This document shows, piece after piece, positions 11,787 through 20,749 of a stretch of 64,000 bases of DNA. Position 1 is the stretch's first letter. The number at the start of each line of letters is the position of its first letter. Below the pieces are notes generated by a model. That model saw nothing but the letters and a program-made list of their open reading frames with translations, ran no database searches and had not been told where the DNA came from. Made by a program: the position numbers and the translations under genes. This DNA comes from Aquisalimonas lutea (lineage in GTDB: Bacteria; Pseudomonadota; Gammaproteobacteria; Nitrococcales; Aquisalimonadaceae): positions 62,001 to 126,000 of the forward strand of contig NZ_JAUFPK010000006.1 in assembly GCF_030409225.1 (NCBI RefSeq). Direction: 5' to 3'.

Positions 11787-13205
11787 ATGGATCCCGTAGT
11801 TGCCCTGGTGGGCCGGCCGAACGTGGGCAAGTCCACTCTGTTCAATCACCTGACACGCAGCCGCGACGCCCTGGTTGCCGATTTCCCTGGGCTGACCCGG
11901 GATCGGCAGTACGGGCGCGCCCGTCTCGCCGGCCGTTCGTTCATCGTGGTGGATACGGGCGGGCTGTCCGATGACCGCGAGGGGGTGGAGGCGGGCATGC
12001 ACGAGCAGGCCCTGCAGGCCATCGACGAGGCGGATGCCGTCGTGCTGCTGGTGGACGGACGCGCCGGCATGACCGCAGCGGATCAGGAAGTGGCGAACCA
12101 GTTGCGCCGCTGCGGCAAGCCGCTGGTCGTGGCCGTGAACAAGACGGAAGGGCTGGACGCCGGCGTCGTCGGCTCGGAGTTCCACAGCCTTGGCCTTGGT
12201 GCGCCCTGGGCGATCGCTGCGGCCCACGGCCAGGGGATTACCCCGTTGCTGGAACAGGTGTTCGCCGAGCTGCCGCCTGCCGCGGAGATGGACCCTGCGG
12301 CTGCGGACGGGCATGCCGCCGACGGCACCCGGGTCGCCATCATCGGGCGCCCGAATGTCGGCAAGTCGACCCTGGTGAACCGGCTGCTGGGCGAGGACCG
12401 GGTCCTGGTGTACGACCAGCCGGGGACGACGCGGGACAGCATTTCGGTGCCGTTCCAGCGCGACGGCAAGGCGTACACCCTGATCGACACCGCCGGCGTC
12501 CGGCGCCGCAGCCGGGTCCACGAGACCGTGGAGAAGTTCAGCGTGATCAAGACGCTGGCGGCCATCGACGCGGCCCACGTGGTGATCGTCGTGCTGGACG
12601 CCCGCGAGTGGGTCACCGAGCAGGATGCCCATATCGTCGGCCATGCCGTCGAGGCCGGGCGCGGGCTGGTGGTCGCCGTGAACAAGTGGGACGGGCTCAG
12701 CCCCCACGAGCGCGACGAGGTCCGCCGTACGCTGCGGGTCAAGCTGGGGTTCCTGGATTTCGCCGAGATCCACTTCATCTCCGCGCTCCACGGTACTGGC
12801 GTGGGCCTGCTCCTGGAGGCGGCGGACCAGGCCCACGCCGCGGCGAGCCGGGATCTGTCGACGCGGCGGCTCACCGAGGTCCTGGAAGGGGCGGTGGAGC
12901 GCCATCCGCCCCCGCTGGTGCGCGGCCGCCGGATCAAGCTACGCTATGCCCACCAGGGTGGGCGCAACCCGCCGGTGATCGTCATCCATGGCAACCAGGC
13001 GGAGCGCACCCCCAGGGATTATCGCCGCTACCTGGCGAACACGTTCCGGTCCGTGCTCGAGCTGCAGGGCACGCCCGTGCGGCTGGAGTTCCGGACCACG
13101 GACAACCCCTACGAGGGGCGTCAGAATACGCTGACCCCCCGGCAACGGAAGCGGCGCAAGCGGCTCGAGCGCCACGTCAAGAAGAATGCCCGCGGGAAGC
13201 GGTAA
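11787..13205 (+). CDS. der: GTPase Der (EngA), ribosome assembly
   Basis: A 472-residue protein with two tandem GTPase domains and a C-terminal KH-like domain, required for 50S subunit maturation. The first G1 motif GRPNVGKST lies at residues 9–17 and the second at about 188–196. Each domain has its own DTAG/DTGG and NKxD motifs (VNKTEG, VNKWDG). The C-terminal tail is strongly basic ([15 protein letters not shown]), as usual for binding rRNA. The ATG at 11787 follows a GAAGG sequence. It is transcribed away from fabI. Confidence 0.97.
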   Translation: MDPVVALVGRPNVGKSTLFNHLTRSRDALVADFPGLTRDRQYGRARLAGRSFIVVDTGGLSDDREGVEAGMHEQALQAIDEADAVVLLVDGRAGMTAADQEVANQLRRCGKPLVVAVNKTEGLDAGVVGSEFHSLGLGAPWAIAAAHGQGITPLLEQVFAELPPAAEMDPAAADGHAADGTRVAIIGRPNVGKSTLVNRLLGEDRVLVYDQPGTTRDSISVPFQRDGKAYTLIDTAGVRRRSRVHETVEKFSVIKTLAAIDAAHVVIVVLDAREWVTEQDAHIVGHAVEAGRGLVVAVNKWDGLSPHERDEVRRTLRVKLGFLDFAEIHFISALHGTGVGLLLEAADQAHAAASRDLSTRRLTEVLEGAVERHPPPLVRGRRIKLRYAHQGGRNPPVIVIHGNQAERTPRDYRRYLANTFRSVLELQGTPVRLEFRTTDNPYEGRQNTLTPRQRKRRKRLERHVKKNARGKR

Positions 13206-13282
13206 GCACGGGGTTATCGAGCGCACGCGAATGGCTCCTGCTTTCCTGGCGGCGGTTCACGGAGACTCGGGAAGGGAGAGCG

Positions 13283-13783
13283 ATGCACTGTTCACATGGA
13301 ATACGGATGAATCTGCGGGCGGTGGTCACGGTGGTCGCCGTCACGGTATTGGGCCTGTCGGGATGTGCCACGGAGTCGTCGGAACCCCGCGGCATTCGCG
13401 CGCCTTCCGCGGATGAGACGCCCCCGGATGCCCTCGTCGGGGTGTGGCGGGTGCAGCGGGCCATCGGCCCGGAGGGCGCCATTCTCGAGCCCGAGGGCAG
13501 CGCGTTCACCATGGAAATCGACGCTGAGGGCAACGCGGCCGGGCAGGCGGCATGCAACTCCTGGAACGCCAGCGTGGCCGGTGCCGACGATCGCCGGCTG
13601 CGCTTCGGGGCCATCGGCCTGACCCGGGCGGAATGCGGCCTGCGGGGTGACGCGCGGGCGTTCGAGCAGCGCTACATCAACGATCTGACCCGCACCATGC
13701 AGTGGTCGCGCACCGACGACACGCTGGTCCTGCGGTTCCAGGACGGCCAGGAGTGGGAGCTCTCGCGTTCCGGCGGCGGGTGA
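13283..13783 (+). CDS. META-domain lipoprotein
   Basis: A 166-residue protein with a lipoprotein signal. A hydrophobic stretch (AVVTVVAVTVLGLSG) is followed by the lipobox cysteine at about residue 28 (LSGC). The remainder resembles a META/HslJ-like domain, with 'LVGVWRVQRAIG' and a 'GQAACNSWNASV' segment matching the family's GxxGCNxyxg core. META proteins are outer-envelope lipoproteins linked to stress or motility; the exact role is unknown. The start at 13283 has GGGAGAG upstream; an internal ATG at 13307 would still keep the lipobox. Confidence 0.6.
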   Translation: MHCSHGIRMNLRAVVTVVAVTVLGLSGCATESSEPRGIRAPSADETPPDALVGVWRVQRAIGPEGAILEPEGSAFTMEIDAEGNAAGQAACNSWNASVAGADDRRLRFGAIGLTRAECGLRGDARAFEQRYINDLTRTMQWSRTDDTLVLRFQDGQEWELSRSGGG

Positions 13784-13811
13784 TGAGCCGCTCCGCCGGG
13801 CGGGCCGCGCT

Positions 13812-14441
13812 TCACCACTGCGGGTATTCCGTGTAGTCCGCGAGATTGACCCCTTCGTTGGCGCTCGCCTGGACCTCGCGGAACATGTTCATGAACAGCG
13901 CTCCCTGCTCCAGGGCGTCGTCCAGGGCCACGTGGTTGTGCCGAAGGCCGGGCTCCACCCACCGGGCCGGGATGCGGTCCTTGGTCGTGCGCAGGTAGGA
14001 GCTCCGCTGGAGCAGGGCCATGGCGTAGCTCTTGATGTCCAGGGCGGAGAAGCCGAAGGGCGCCTCACCGGTGAAGCGCAGCAGGTAGTAGTTCACGAAG
14101 GCGAAATCGAATCCGGCTGGCCAGGCGACGAACACCGGACGGCCGTCCAGTGACGCCAGCCAGTCCCGGTACGAGCCCATGGCCACCTCCGGCGGCTGCG
14201 CGTCGCGGCGCGCCTGCTCCCATGCCTCCGGCCACTGCTTCCACCACTCCTCCGTGGCCGGATGGGCCGTGGCGCCGGGCAGCGTCTCCAGGTTGATGCT
14301 GAACGTGTCCAGCAGCTCGCCGTCCACGGCATAGGCGGCCGAGCCCAGGGAGAGCATGGAGTTCAGGCCGGGCACCGGGCCGTCGGCCTCGATATCCGTG
14401 GACACGAACACGTCGTTGGGCGGTCGGCGGAATCGCGACAT
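13812..14441 (-). CDS. DEDD-family 3′–5′ exoribonuclease-like protein
   Basis: A 209-residue exonuclease-fold protein. Motif I is STDIEADGP near residue 13. A central '[17 protein letters not shown]' segment supplies motif II. Motif III, with [12 protein letters not shown], lies near residue 180. The Asp-Glu-Asp-Asp set is therefore visible, indicating two-metal hydrolysis of single-stranded nucleic acid. The frame continues 15 codons upstream, but the ATG at 14441 gives a clean N-terminus. RNA versus DNA substrate cannot be told. It is convergent with the META lipoprotein gene. Confidence 0.7.
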   Translation of the reverse strand: MSRFRRPPNDVFVSTDIEADGPVPGLNSMLSLGSAAYAVDGELLDTFSINLETLPGATAHPATEEWWKQWPEAWEQARRDAQPPEVAMGSYRDWLASLDGRPVFVAWPAGFDFAFVNYYLLRFTGEAPFGFSALDIKSYAMALLQRSSYLRTTKDRIPARWVEPGLRHNHVALDDALEQGALFMNMFREVQASANEGVNLADYTEYPQW

Positions 14442-14721
14442 GGACGGATCTCCTGCGTGACTGGCCTGCGGCGGGCCACGGGGCACCGCCGCTCATGGAT
14501 AAGGATGCTACACCCGTGTGCTCGTGGCTTGCCACAGTGACGCAGGACACCGACGGGCCCGGACGGCACCGCCCGCAAATGCGCAGCACCGGCATTCGCG
14601 GACGTGCGCCGCCGGTTTCCGGTTGCGTCGCGCACGCGGATGGTGTCTCCTGCATACGGCCTTGCGCGCTGCCCGCCGCGGAGCCACGAGCCGTTCGGCA
14701 ACCCGGAGCGGATTCCGACCC

Positions 14722-15414
14722 ATGATCCCCGTCGCGGATGACACGCCCACCCGCATACTGCCGCTGGTGACCTGGGCCCTGCTGGCGGCATGCGTGGCCG
14801 CGTTCGTCTGGCAGCTCGGGCTGGATCCGCGCACCCACAGCGCGGTGATCCACGCCTTCGGGTTCATACCGGCGGTCGTGTTCGGGCACGCCGAGCTGGC
14901 GCCCGGTCTCTCCGTGGTGCCTGCACCGGTGACCCTGGTGACCTCCATGTTCCTCCACGGCGGCTGGATGCACCTGATCAGCAACATGCTGTACCTGTGG
15001 GTGTTCGCCAACAACGTTGAGGACGCCATGGGGCACGGCCGCTTCCTGGCGTTCTACCTGCTCTGCGGCGTGATCGCGGCGCTGGCTCACGGGCTCGCCG
15101 CCCCGGGCTCGCAGATCCCCATGATCGGGGCCAGCGGCGCGATCTCCGGGGTGCTCGGGGCCTACCTCCTGCTGCACCCCTGGTCCCGGATTACCGTGGT
15201 GATTCCCCTGGGCATTCTCCTGTATCCCGCGCGGCTGCCGGCCGGCCTCGTCCTGGTGGTATGGTTCGGGCTGCAGTTGCTCAGCAGCGCAGGCGTGGAC
15301 CCGGACGAGCCGGGTGTGGCCTTTCTCGCGCATGTCGGCGGCTTCATTGCCGGCATGGTCCTGGTCGTGCCGTTCAGGAAGCGCCATGTCCGGCTGTTCC
15401 GGGGACGGCGATAG
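14722..15414 (+). CDS. Rhomboid-family intramembrane serine protease
   Basis: A 230-residue, six-helix membrane protein. It has the structural HGGWMHLISNM motif with paired histidine and asparagine (about residues 80–90), the catalytic serine in GASGAISGVLG (near residue 137), and the catalytic histidine in AHVGGFIAG (near residue 203). Rhomboids cut substrates inside the membrane. The L1 loop WR motif is not obvious, but the catalytic pair is intact. The ATG at 14722 is preceded by GGAGCG. No functional partner is evident among the neighbours. Confidence 0.85.
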   Translation: MIPVADDTPTRILPLVTWALLAACVAAFVWQLGLDPRTHSAVIHAFGFIPAVVFGHAELAPGLSVVPAPVTLVTSMFLHGGWMHLISNMLYLWVFANNVEDAMGHGRFLAFYLLCGVIAALAHGLAAPGSQIPMIGASGAISGVLGAYLLLHPWSRITVVIPLGILLYPARLPAGLVLVVWFGLQLLSSAGVDPDEPGVAFLAHVGGFIAGMVLVVPFRKRHVRLFRGRR

Positions 15415-15523
15415 CCACCCGCCGGCGCGACACGCTGCCTGTCAATGCGGGAATGTCCGTATGCAATGGAACCCCGGGCCGGCTGTCCAATAGTCGGGAC
15501 AAGCCACGATCCGGAGAAAGACC

Positions 15524-16063
15524 ATGAAGCGGCGGTACCTGATGCACGGCGCCCTGGCGCTGGCGGCCGTGAGCCTCCTGCCGGTCACGGCTGTCGCGGC
15601 GAACGGCTGGCGGCGGTTCCACGCCGTGCGCGTCGATGACGGCGCGCTGGAGCGGCTCGACCGTACCGCGGAGGCGTGGCGACGGGTGCTGGACGAGGAC
15701 GCCTGGCGGATCCTGTTCCGCGAGGGCACCGAGCAGCCCTTCTCCAGCCCGCTGAACGAGGAGACGCGCGACGGCACGTACATCTGCGCCGCCTGCTTCC
15801 TGCCCCTGTTCAGCTCCGCCACCAAGTTCGAGAGCGGCACCGGCTGGCCGAGCTTCTATGCGCCCATCGAGGCGCACGTGGACACCAGGCTGGATCTGAA
15901 GCTGGTCTGGCCGCGCACGGAATACCACTGCATCCGTTGCGGCGGTCATCAGGGCCACGTCTTCGACGACGGACCGGATCCCACCGGCCAGCGCTGGTGC
16001 AACAACGGCCTGGCCCTGCGGTTCGTCGCGGCCGGGGAGGCGCTGCCGCAGCTGCGCGGGTGA
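15524..16063 (+). CDS. msrB: Exported peptide-methionine (R)-S-oxide reductase
   Basis: A 179-residue protein with a Sec-type signal (MKRRYLMHGALALAAVSLLP, cleavage likely near VAA-NG at about residues 24–27) followed by an MsrB domain. The zinc-binding pairs CAAC (near residue 88) and CIRC (near residue 139) are present. The catalytic cysteine lies in RWCNNGLALRF, where most MsrBs have RYCVNSAALRF. The enzyme reduces methionine-R-sulfoxide in proteins. The signal peptide places it in the periplasm, which suggests repair of oxidised envelope proteins. It appears to be a single gene. Confidence 0.88.
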   Translation: MKRRYLMHGALALAAVSLLPVTAVAANGWRRFHAVRVDDGALERLDRTAEAWRRVLDEDAWRILFREGTEQPFSSPLNEETRDGTYICAACFLPLFSSATKFESGTGWPSFYAPIEAHVDTRLDLKLVWPRTEYHCIRCGGHQGHVFDDGPDPTGQRWCNNGLALRFVAAGEALPQLRG

Positions 16064-16072
16064 CGACGAGCG

Positions 16073-16573
16073 TCAGCGGAACGCCTGCTCCTCGAACATG
16101 AGGGTGACCTCGTAGCGGGCGTCCTCCTCCGTGTGGCGGAACCGGATCGGCGTGGGATCCGTGAGGTTCTGCCAGCTGCGGTTCTCGAAGGTCACCCGCT
16201 GTACCTCGGGGCCGGCGATGAAGCTGTCCGAGTCGCCCTCGGCCGCCAGCCGCCGTTCCCCCCGACGCAGCCGGATATCCACGCGGCTGTCCACGGAGAG
16301 CCGCTGGCGGCCGCCGCCGGCGTGCTCGACCTGGAAGCGCAGGGTCACGCTCGCGGCACGGTCGCCGCCTTCCGTGCGTTCTTCCGCGGGGCGCCCCTCC
16401 ATGAGCAGGACCTCGCCGCTGGCCAGGACCCGGGACTGATCGTCGGTGATGCGCGTCAGCTCGTAGACGGCGGGGTAGGCCTGCGGCACCTCCGCGCTCA
16501 CGGCCGTGAACGCGCCGGCGACGCCGAGCATGGCGGCAAGCAGAATGGATGCGTAGCGGGACGGTGACCACAT
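16073..16573 (-). CDS. Predicted periplasmic protein of unknown function
   Basis: A 166-residue protein with an N-terminal signal peptide (MWSPSRYASILLAAMLGVAG, cleavage near VSA-EV). The mature part is rich in beta-like alternation and charged residues (VYELTRITDDQSRVLASGE, TLRFQVEHAGGG), like a lipocalin or DUF-type barrel, but I recognise no family. Its 3′ end is 9 bases from msrB, convergent. The frame is open far upstream, but the start at 16573 follows a GAGGCA ribosome site and gives the signal peptide. Confidence 0.6.
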   Translation of the reverse strand: MWSPSRYASILLAAMLGVAGAFTAVSAEVPQAYPAVYELTRITDDQSRVLASGEVLLMEGRPAEERTEGGDRAASVTLRFQVEHAGGGRQRLSVDSRVDIRLRRGERRLAAEGDSDSFIAGPEVQRVTFENRSWQNLTDPTPIRFRHTEEDARYEVTLMFEEQAFR

Positions 16574-16707
16574 AGCGCTGCCTCGTGCCGTGGCGGATAC
16601 GGCCTTACCTGTCAACTCCTTCCCAGCATACCCGGGTGCAGGTACCCTGACGAGCCCGCCGAGGCCGGTGCCGGCGGCACTCTTCCGACGGAACAGGGCT
16701 GCAGTCC

Positions 16708-17625
16708 ATGACCGAATTGCTCGAACTCTATCGCAACAGCGTCCAGCAGTGGGAAATCGACATGATGGGCCACATGAACGTGCAGTTCTATGTGGAGAAG
16801 TCCACTGCCGGGCTGTCGGTGCTCGCCCACCACCTGGGCATGGGACCGGCATTCTGCCGGCAGGAGGAGGCCGTGCTCGCCCCCGTGGAGCACCATGTGC
16901 GCTTCCTCCGGGAGCAGCGCCCGGGGGCGCCGATCGCGCTCCGGGGCGGCATCGTCGATTCCGGTGGGCACATGCTGCGGATCTACCAGGAGCTGGTGAA
17001 TGCCGCCAGCGATCAGGTGGTCGCCACCTTCCTGGTCACCGCTGCATTGCGTGGAACGCGCAGCGCCGAGACGCGGCCGCTGCCCGCCGAAGCGCTGGAG
17101 CGCGCCTCCGCACTGCAGGTTGCGGTTCCCGAGTACGGTGCGCCCCGGGGGCTGGTGCTGGACCCGCCGCGGCCGGCGCCCACCATGGAAGAGGCGGAGT
17201 CCGGCGGTATGCTGGCGACATGGCGGGGGCCCGTGCTTGCCCGCATGGTGGACGAGCACGGGTTCATGGCGACCCACGCGCACATGGGCATCGTCTCCGA
17301 CGCCATACCCAACCTGCTCGTCCACCTGACCCGCGAGGATCGCGCCGAGAGCGGTGTCGGCGGCGCCGCGCTGGAGTATCGCTTCGTCTATCGGCGGCGG
17401 AGCCGCGGCGGCGACCTGCTGACCCTCTACAGCGGCATCAAGGCCGTTTCCAGCAAGACCTACCAGTTCGGCCACTGGCTGTTCGACACTGTGAGCGGCG
17501 AGGCCGTGGCCACCGCCGAGGCCGTGGCCGTGATGATGGACATGGACACGCGGCGGGCCATGGTCATTCCCGACGACCGCCGCGCCGTTCTTGACGCCCA
17601 CGTGGTGCCCGGGCTGTCCGCGTAG
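16708..17625 (+). CDS. Acyl-CoA thioesterase-like double hotdog protein
   Basis: A 305-residue protein with a thioesterase-type N-terminus: 'QQWEIDMMGHMNVQFYVE' matches the WxDxDxxGHMNN-type motif of 4HBT hotdog enzymes. A second half repeats the pattern with 'MVDEHGFMATHAHMGIVSD'. Two fused hotdog domains are usual in acyl-CoA or acyl-ACP thioesterases. The substrate is unknown. It lies 23 bases upstream of a CDF transporter on the same strand, so the two may share a transcript. Confidence 0.65.
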   Translation: MTELLELYRNSVQQWEIDMMGHMNVQFYVEKSTAGLSVLAHHLGMGPAFCRQEEAVLAPVEHHVRFLREQRPGAPIALRGGIVDSGGHMLRIYQELVNAASDQVVATFLVTAALRGTRSAETRPLPAEALERASALQVAVPEYGAPRGLVLDPPRPAPTMEEAESGGMLATWRGPVLARMVDEHGFMATHAHMGIVSDAIPNLLVHLTREDRAESGVGGAALEYRFVYRRRSRGGDLLTLYSGIKAVSSKTYQFGHWLFDTVSGEAVATAEAVAVMMDMDTRRAMVIPDDRRAVLDAHVVPGLSA

Positions 17626-17648
17626 GGCATGGCAAGGAGCGGCGGGGC

Positions 17649-18809
17649 ATGAGCAGGCCGGCACAGCCCGACGGCGGCGCCCGCGGCACGTACGCCGCCA
17701 AGCGTCGCGTGACCGTGGTGGGGGCGGTGGTCAACGTGCTGCTGTCCGCCGGCAAGATCCTGGCGGGACTGCTGGGCCAGTCCCAGGCGCTCATTGTCGA
17801 CGGCGTGCACTCCCTGTCGGACCTGGTCAGCGACGCCCTGGTGGTCTGGGCGGCGCGTATGGCCTCGCTGGATCCCGACCATAACCATCCCTACGGGCAC
17901 GGTCGCTTCGAGACCGCGGCCACCGTGGCCGTCGGCGCGCTGCTGCTGCTGGTGGCGGGTGCCTTCGCCTACGACGCCGTGGTCCGGCTGCTCCGCCCGG
18001 AGCTGTTGGGCCGGCCCGGCTGGCTGGCCCTGGCGGCCGCCGTGACGTCGGTGGCGTTCAAGGAGGCGCTGTATCACTATACCGCCCGCGTGGCACACAC
18101 CTGCCGGTCGGAGCTGCTGCGCGCCAACGCCTGGCACCATCGCTCCGACGCCCTGTCGTCGGTGGTCGTCATCGGCGGCGTCCTCGGTGCCATGGCCGGA
18201 TTGCCCTGGCTCGACGCCGTCGCGGCACTGGTGGTGGCCCTCATGATCGGCGCCGTGGGCTGGCGCCTGGGCTGGCAGTCCGCCCGCGAGCTGGTGGATA
18301 CGGGGCTGGACCCGCAGGAGGTGGAATCCATCGGCCGGCTGATCGACGAGGTCGAGGGTGTCGAGCGTCACGATGATCTGCGCACCCGGCAGATGGGCAA
18401 TGACACCCTCGTCGACGTGCGCGTGCAGGTGTCGCCGGATATCACCATCTCCGAGGGCCATCGCATCGGCGATGCCGTTCTCGAGCGCGTCCGCGGGCAG
18501 CTCGACCATGTGGCCGACGTATTCGTGCACGTCGACCACGAGGACCCCGACGCCCAGCAGCGCAGCGCCGACCTGCCCCTGCGCCCGGAGGCCGAAGCGG
18601 CACTGCGGCAGGCATGGCAGGGGCTGCTGCCGGATACCGAGCGCCTGGAAATGGTGCTCCACTACCGTGACGGCGCGCTGCACGTGGACGTGATCCTGCC
18701 GCCGTCGACGGCCCCCGATGTCCCCCTGCCGGGCAGCCGCGCGCTGCGGCGCGCGGCGGCGCATCTGCCGTTCCTCGGCGAGGTGCGGCTTCTGCGGTAT
18801 CTTGAATAG
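17649..18809 (+). CDS. Cation diffusion facilitator (CDF) metal efflux transporter
   Basis: A 386-residue CDF protein with six transmembrane helices in the N-terminal ~200 residues and a cytoplasmic domain after about residue 220. The metal-site motifs are visible as DGVHSLSD (helix 2) and HHRSDALSS (helix 5), the HxxxD pairs typical of the family; the conserved HNHPYGHGR loop follows helix 2. These carriers export Zn, Fe, Mn or Co by proton exchange. Metal specificity cannot be told. A GGAG ribosome site precedes the ATG. The C-terminal tail after residue 300 is longer than usual. Confidence 0.88.
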   Translation: MSRPAQPDGGARGTYAAKRRVTVVGAVVNVLLSAGKILAGLLGQSQALIVDGVHSLSDLVSDALVVWAARMASLDPDHNHPYGHGRFETAATVAVGALLLLVAGAFAYDAVVRLLRPELLGRPGWLALAAAVTSVAFKEALYHYTARVAHTCRSELLRANAWHHRSDALSSVVVIGGVLGAMAGLPWLDAVAALVVALMIGAVGWRLGWQSARELVDTGLDPQEVESIGRLIDEVEGVERHDDLRTRQMGNDTLVDVRVQVSPDITISEGHRIGDAVLERVRGQLDHVADVFVHVDHEDPDAQQRSADLPLRPEAEAALRQAWQGLLPDTERLEMVLHYRDGALHVDVILPPSTAPDVPLPGSRALRRAAAHLPFLGEVRLLRYLE

Positions 18810-18872
18810 GGCGGGTCGCAACGACCACGTCCAGGGGCGGCGTCCCGTCCACACGCTGCAGAGGTTGGCGAC

Positions 18873-20000
18873 ATGGCGCATTCTCCGGAATCGACGGCCA
18901 TGGACGAACGGACCCTCGCCGATGCGATCGGGCGCAACAGGGCCTCGCGGGAGCGCTTCCAGGGGCTCGAGTATGCGCGGCTGCGGGATACGGTGGCCGG
19001 CTATCGCCGCGGCAGCCTGGTCCTGCCCGACGGCTCGGTGATTCCCGGCTATCCGTCCATCGGGCGGGTGCAGTCCCTGGGCGCCGGGCTCCGGCGCCAC
19101 TACAGCGGCGCCTTCTGGGTGGAAGAGAAGATCGACGGCTTCAATGTGCGCATCTTCCGCTGGCAGGGCAGGACCTACGCCGCCACCCGGGGCGGCTACA
19201 TCTGCGCCTTCAGCACGGACCGCCTCCCGGACCTGCTCGACAGCGCCATCCTGGACGACGAGCCGGATCTGGTCCTGTGTGCCGAGATCGCCGGGCCGGA
19301 GAATCCCTACCTGGAGGGGGCGCCCCCGGGGGTTGCCGAGGACGTGGCGGCGTTCGTGTTCGACATGATGCGCACGGGCCGCACCGGCTTCCTGGCGCAG
19401 GGCGAGAAGATGGCCCGGTTGCGCGACCACGGGCTGCCGTCGGCCCCCATCTTCGGGCGCTTCCTGCCGGCGGACCTGGACGCCCTGCAGGCGCTTGTCC
19501 TGCGGCTCGACGCCGAGGGCAGCGAGGGCGTGGTGCTCAAGGGCGAACAGCCCGGCGAGGGGCGCGCCAAGTACGTCACCGGGCGCTCCAACGTCGCCGA
19601 TATCGAGCTGTGCGGCGACCAGCTCCTGGACCTGCCCCCGGAGTACTTCACCAACCGGTTGCTGCGGCTGGGGCTGTTCGTCAACGAGCACGCGCAAGCC
19701 GGCGATGCCGATCTGGAGCGGCGGCTCGGCCGGGCCCTGATCAACGGCGTCACGGCGGCGGTGGATCGCAGCCGTACCATCGGCCGCGTCGGCCGGCGGT
19801 TCCGCTGCCGGTTCCGGCAGCGGCGCAACGCCGAGGCGTTCATGGCGCACATCAAGGCCACGGGCGGCCAGCGCGTGCGCATCGACCCGGAGATGCCGCG
19901 CCGGGAGGGGGCGTTCTGGGTGCTGGAGTTCGAGCGCATCCTGGAGCGCATGACGGGAACCCTGGCCAACGCCCTGTCGGGGGCCTCGCAGTACGACTGA
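18873..20000 (+). CDS. ATP-dependent RNA ligase, archaeal (Pab1020/Rnl3) type
   Basis: A 375-residue nucleotidyltransferase. Lys86 in EEKIDGFNVR is the motif I adenylation residue. Motif III-like LCAEIAG lies at about 135–141, motif IV SEGVVLKG at 217–224 and motif V RAKYVTG at 231–237. The C-terminal domain after residue 240 resembles the dimerisation region of archaeal homodimeric RNA ligases. These enzymes join or circularise RNA 5′-phosphate and 3′-OH ends. The family is mainly archaeal and sporadic in bacteria. The gene converges with the HARP-like gene 9 bases away, and the two are commonly linked. An ATG at 18900 is an alternative start. Confidence 0.85.
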   Translation: MAHSPESTAMDERTLADAIGRNRASRERFQGLEYARLRDTVAGYRRGSLVLPDGSVIPGYPSIGRVQSLGAGLRRHYSGAFWVEEKIDGFNVRIFRWQGRTYAATRGGYICAFSTDRLPDLLDSAILDDEPDLVLCAEIAGPENPYLEGAPPGVAEDVAAFVFDMMRTGRTGFLAQGEKMARLRDHGLPSAPIFGRFLPADLDALQALVLRLDAEGSEGVVLKGEQPGEGRAKYVTGRSNVADIELCGDQLLDLPPEYFTNRLLRLGLFVNEHAQAGDADLERRLGRALINGVTAAVDRSRTIGRVGRRFRCRFRQRRNAEAFMAHIKATGGQRVRIDPEMPRREGAFWVLEFERILERMTGTLANALSGASQYD

Positions 20001-20009
20001 GCGGGCGGC

Positions 20010-20597
20010 TCAGTCGTCCCGGTCGCCGGCGAGATTCTCCATGACCCGCCGCAGGTAGGCCGCGGTGACCAGCTTCACCCCCATGCGCGTGCCCAGCTTG
20101 CGCATGCCCTCGTCGGCGCTGGCCAGCTCGGCGTCCAGCTCCATGGCCAGGAGCACCGCATCCACATCCTCCCGGGAGTCCACCAGGCCCTTGCGCATGG
20201 CCTCCCGGTAGCGCTCGCGCAGATGGGTGATCAGCTCCGGCGGCATGTCCGAGGAGGCGCCGGCGCGCTTGGTGTGCTCCTCGGCGATGCGCAGCCCCCG
20301 GTCGATCCGGCTGCGTACCTCGTCGATGAACTCGTAGAGCACGTCGCTGGGAATGGTCAGCGAGAAGCGCCGCGGCGAGCGGATCCAGATCTCCGTCTCC
20401 AGGTCCCCGGCCAGCTCGGGCTCGATATCCCGGAGGGTGCGGAACTCCTCGTAGACGGACAGCGGCATGTAGAACTCCGCCGGGCACCGGCGCGCCAGCT
20501 GCAGGAACGTCTGCAGGGTCTCGCCGGCGGACTCGCCGAACTGGCTCGCCACGTGGGGGTTGGTGAAGACACTGGTATCCAGTACGAATCGACGCAT
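20010..20597 (-). CDS. HARP-like PIN-domain protein (minimal RNase P homologue / RNA ligase partner, UPF0278)
   Basis: A 195-residue PIN-fold protein. Asp7 (FVLDTSVFTNP), Asp140 and Asp144 (VDSREDVDAVLL) and Asp162 (ASADEGM) reproduce the spacing I recall for the catalytic aspartates of the Aquifex aeolicus protein-only RNase P (7, 138, 142, 160). An internal helical insertion (about residues 70–135) fits the HARP oligomerisation spike. The family was long annotated as 'RNA ligase partner', and here it lies convergent to the RNA ligase. In bacteria with ordinary rnpA/rnpB its cellular job is unsettled. The start codon has only a weak ribosome site. Confidence 0.8.
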   Translation of the reverse strand: MRRFVLDTSVFTNPHVASQFGESAGETLQTFLQLARRCPAEFYMPLSVYEEFRTLRDIEPELAGDLETEIWIRSPRRFSLTIPSDVLYEFIDEVRSRIDRGLRIAEEHTKRAGASSDMPPELITHLRERYREAMRKGLVDSREDVDAVLLAMELDAELASADEGMRKLGTRMGVKLVTAAYLRRVMENLAGDRDD

Positions 20598-20749
20598 GGC
20601 GCAGGCCCCGGTTGCGACAGTGCCAGTGTGCCGGACGCGGGCGCTGCGGCAAAGGTATTCCTGAACCCGCGGCGGGCTGTTCGCCCGTGGCCCCGCCTGG
20701 CAGGTAGGATGACGATGATTGCCTGCTTCGGACGGGACGGGAGAAGCCA

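Noticed and set aside
12608-13783. A 391-codon frame joining the end of der to the META lipoprotein
   Set aside because: Its first part is a shadow of der in another frame. Only the region from 13283 with the lipobox is real.
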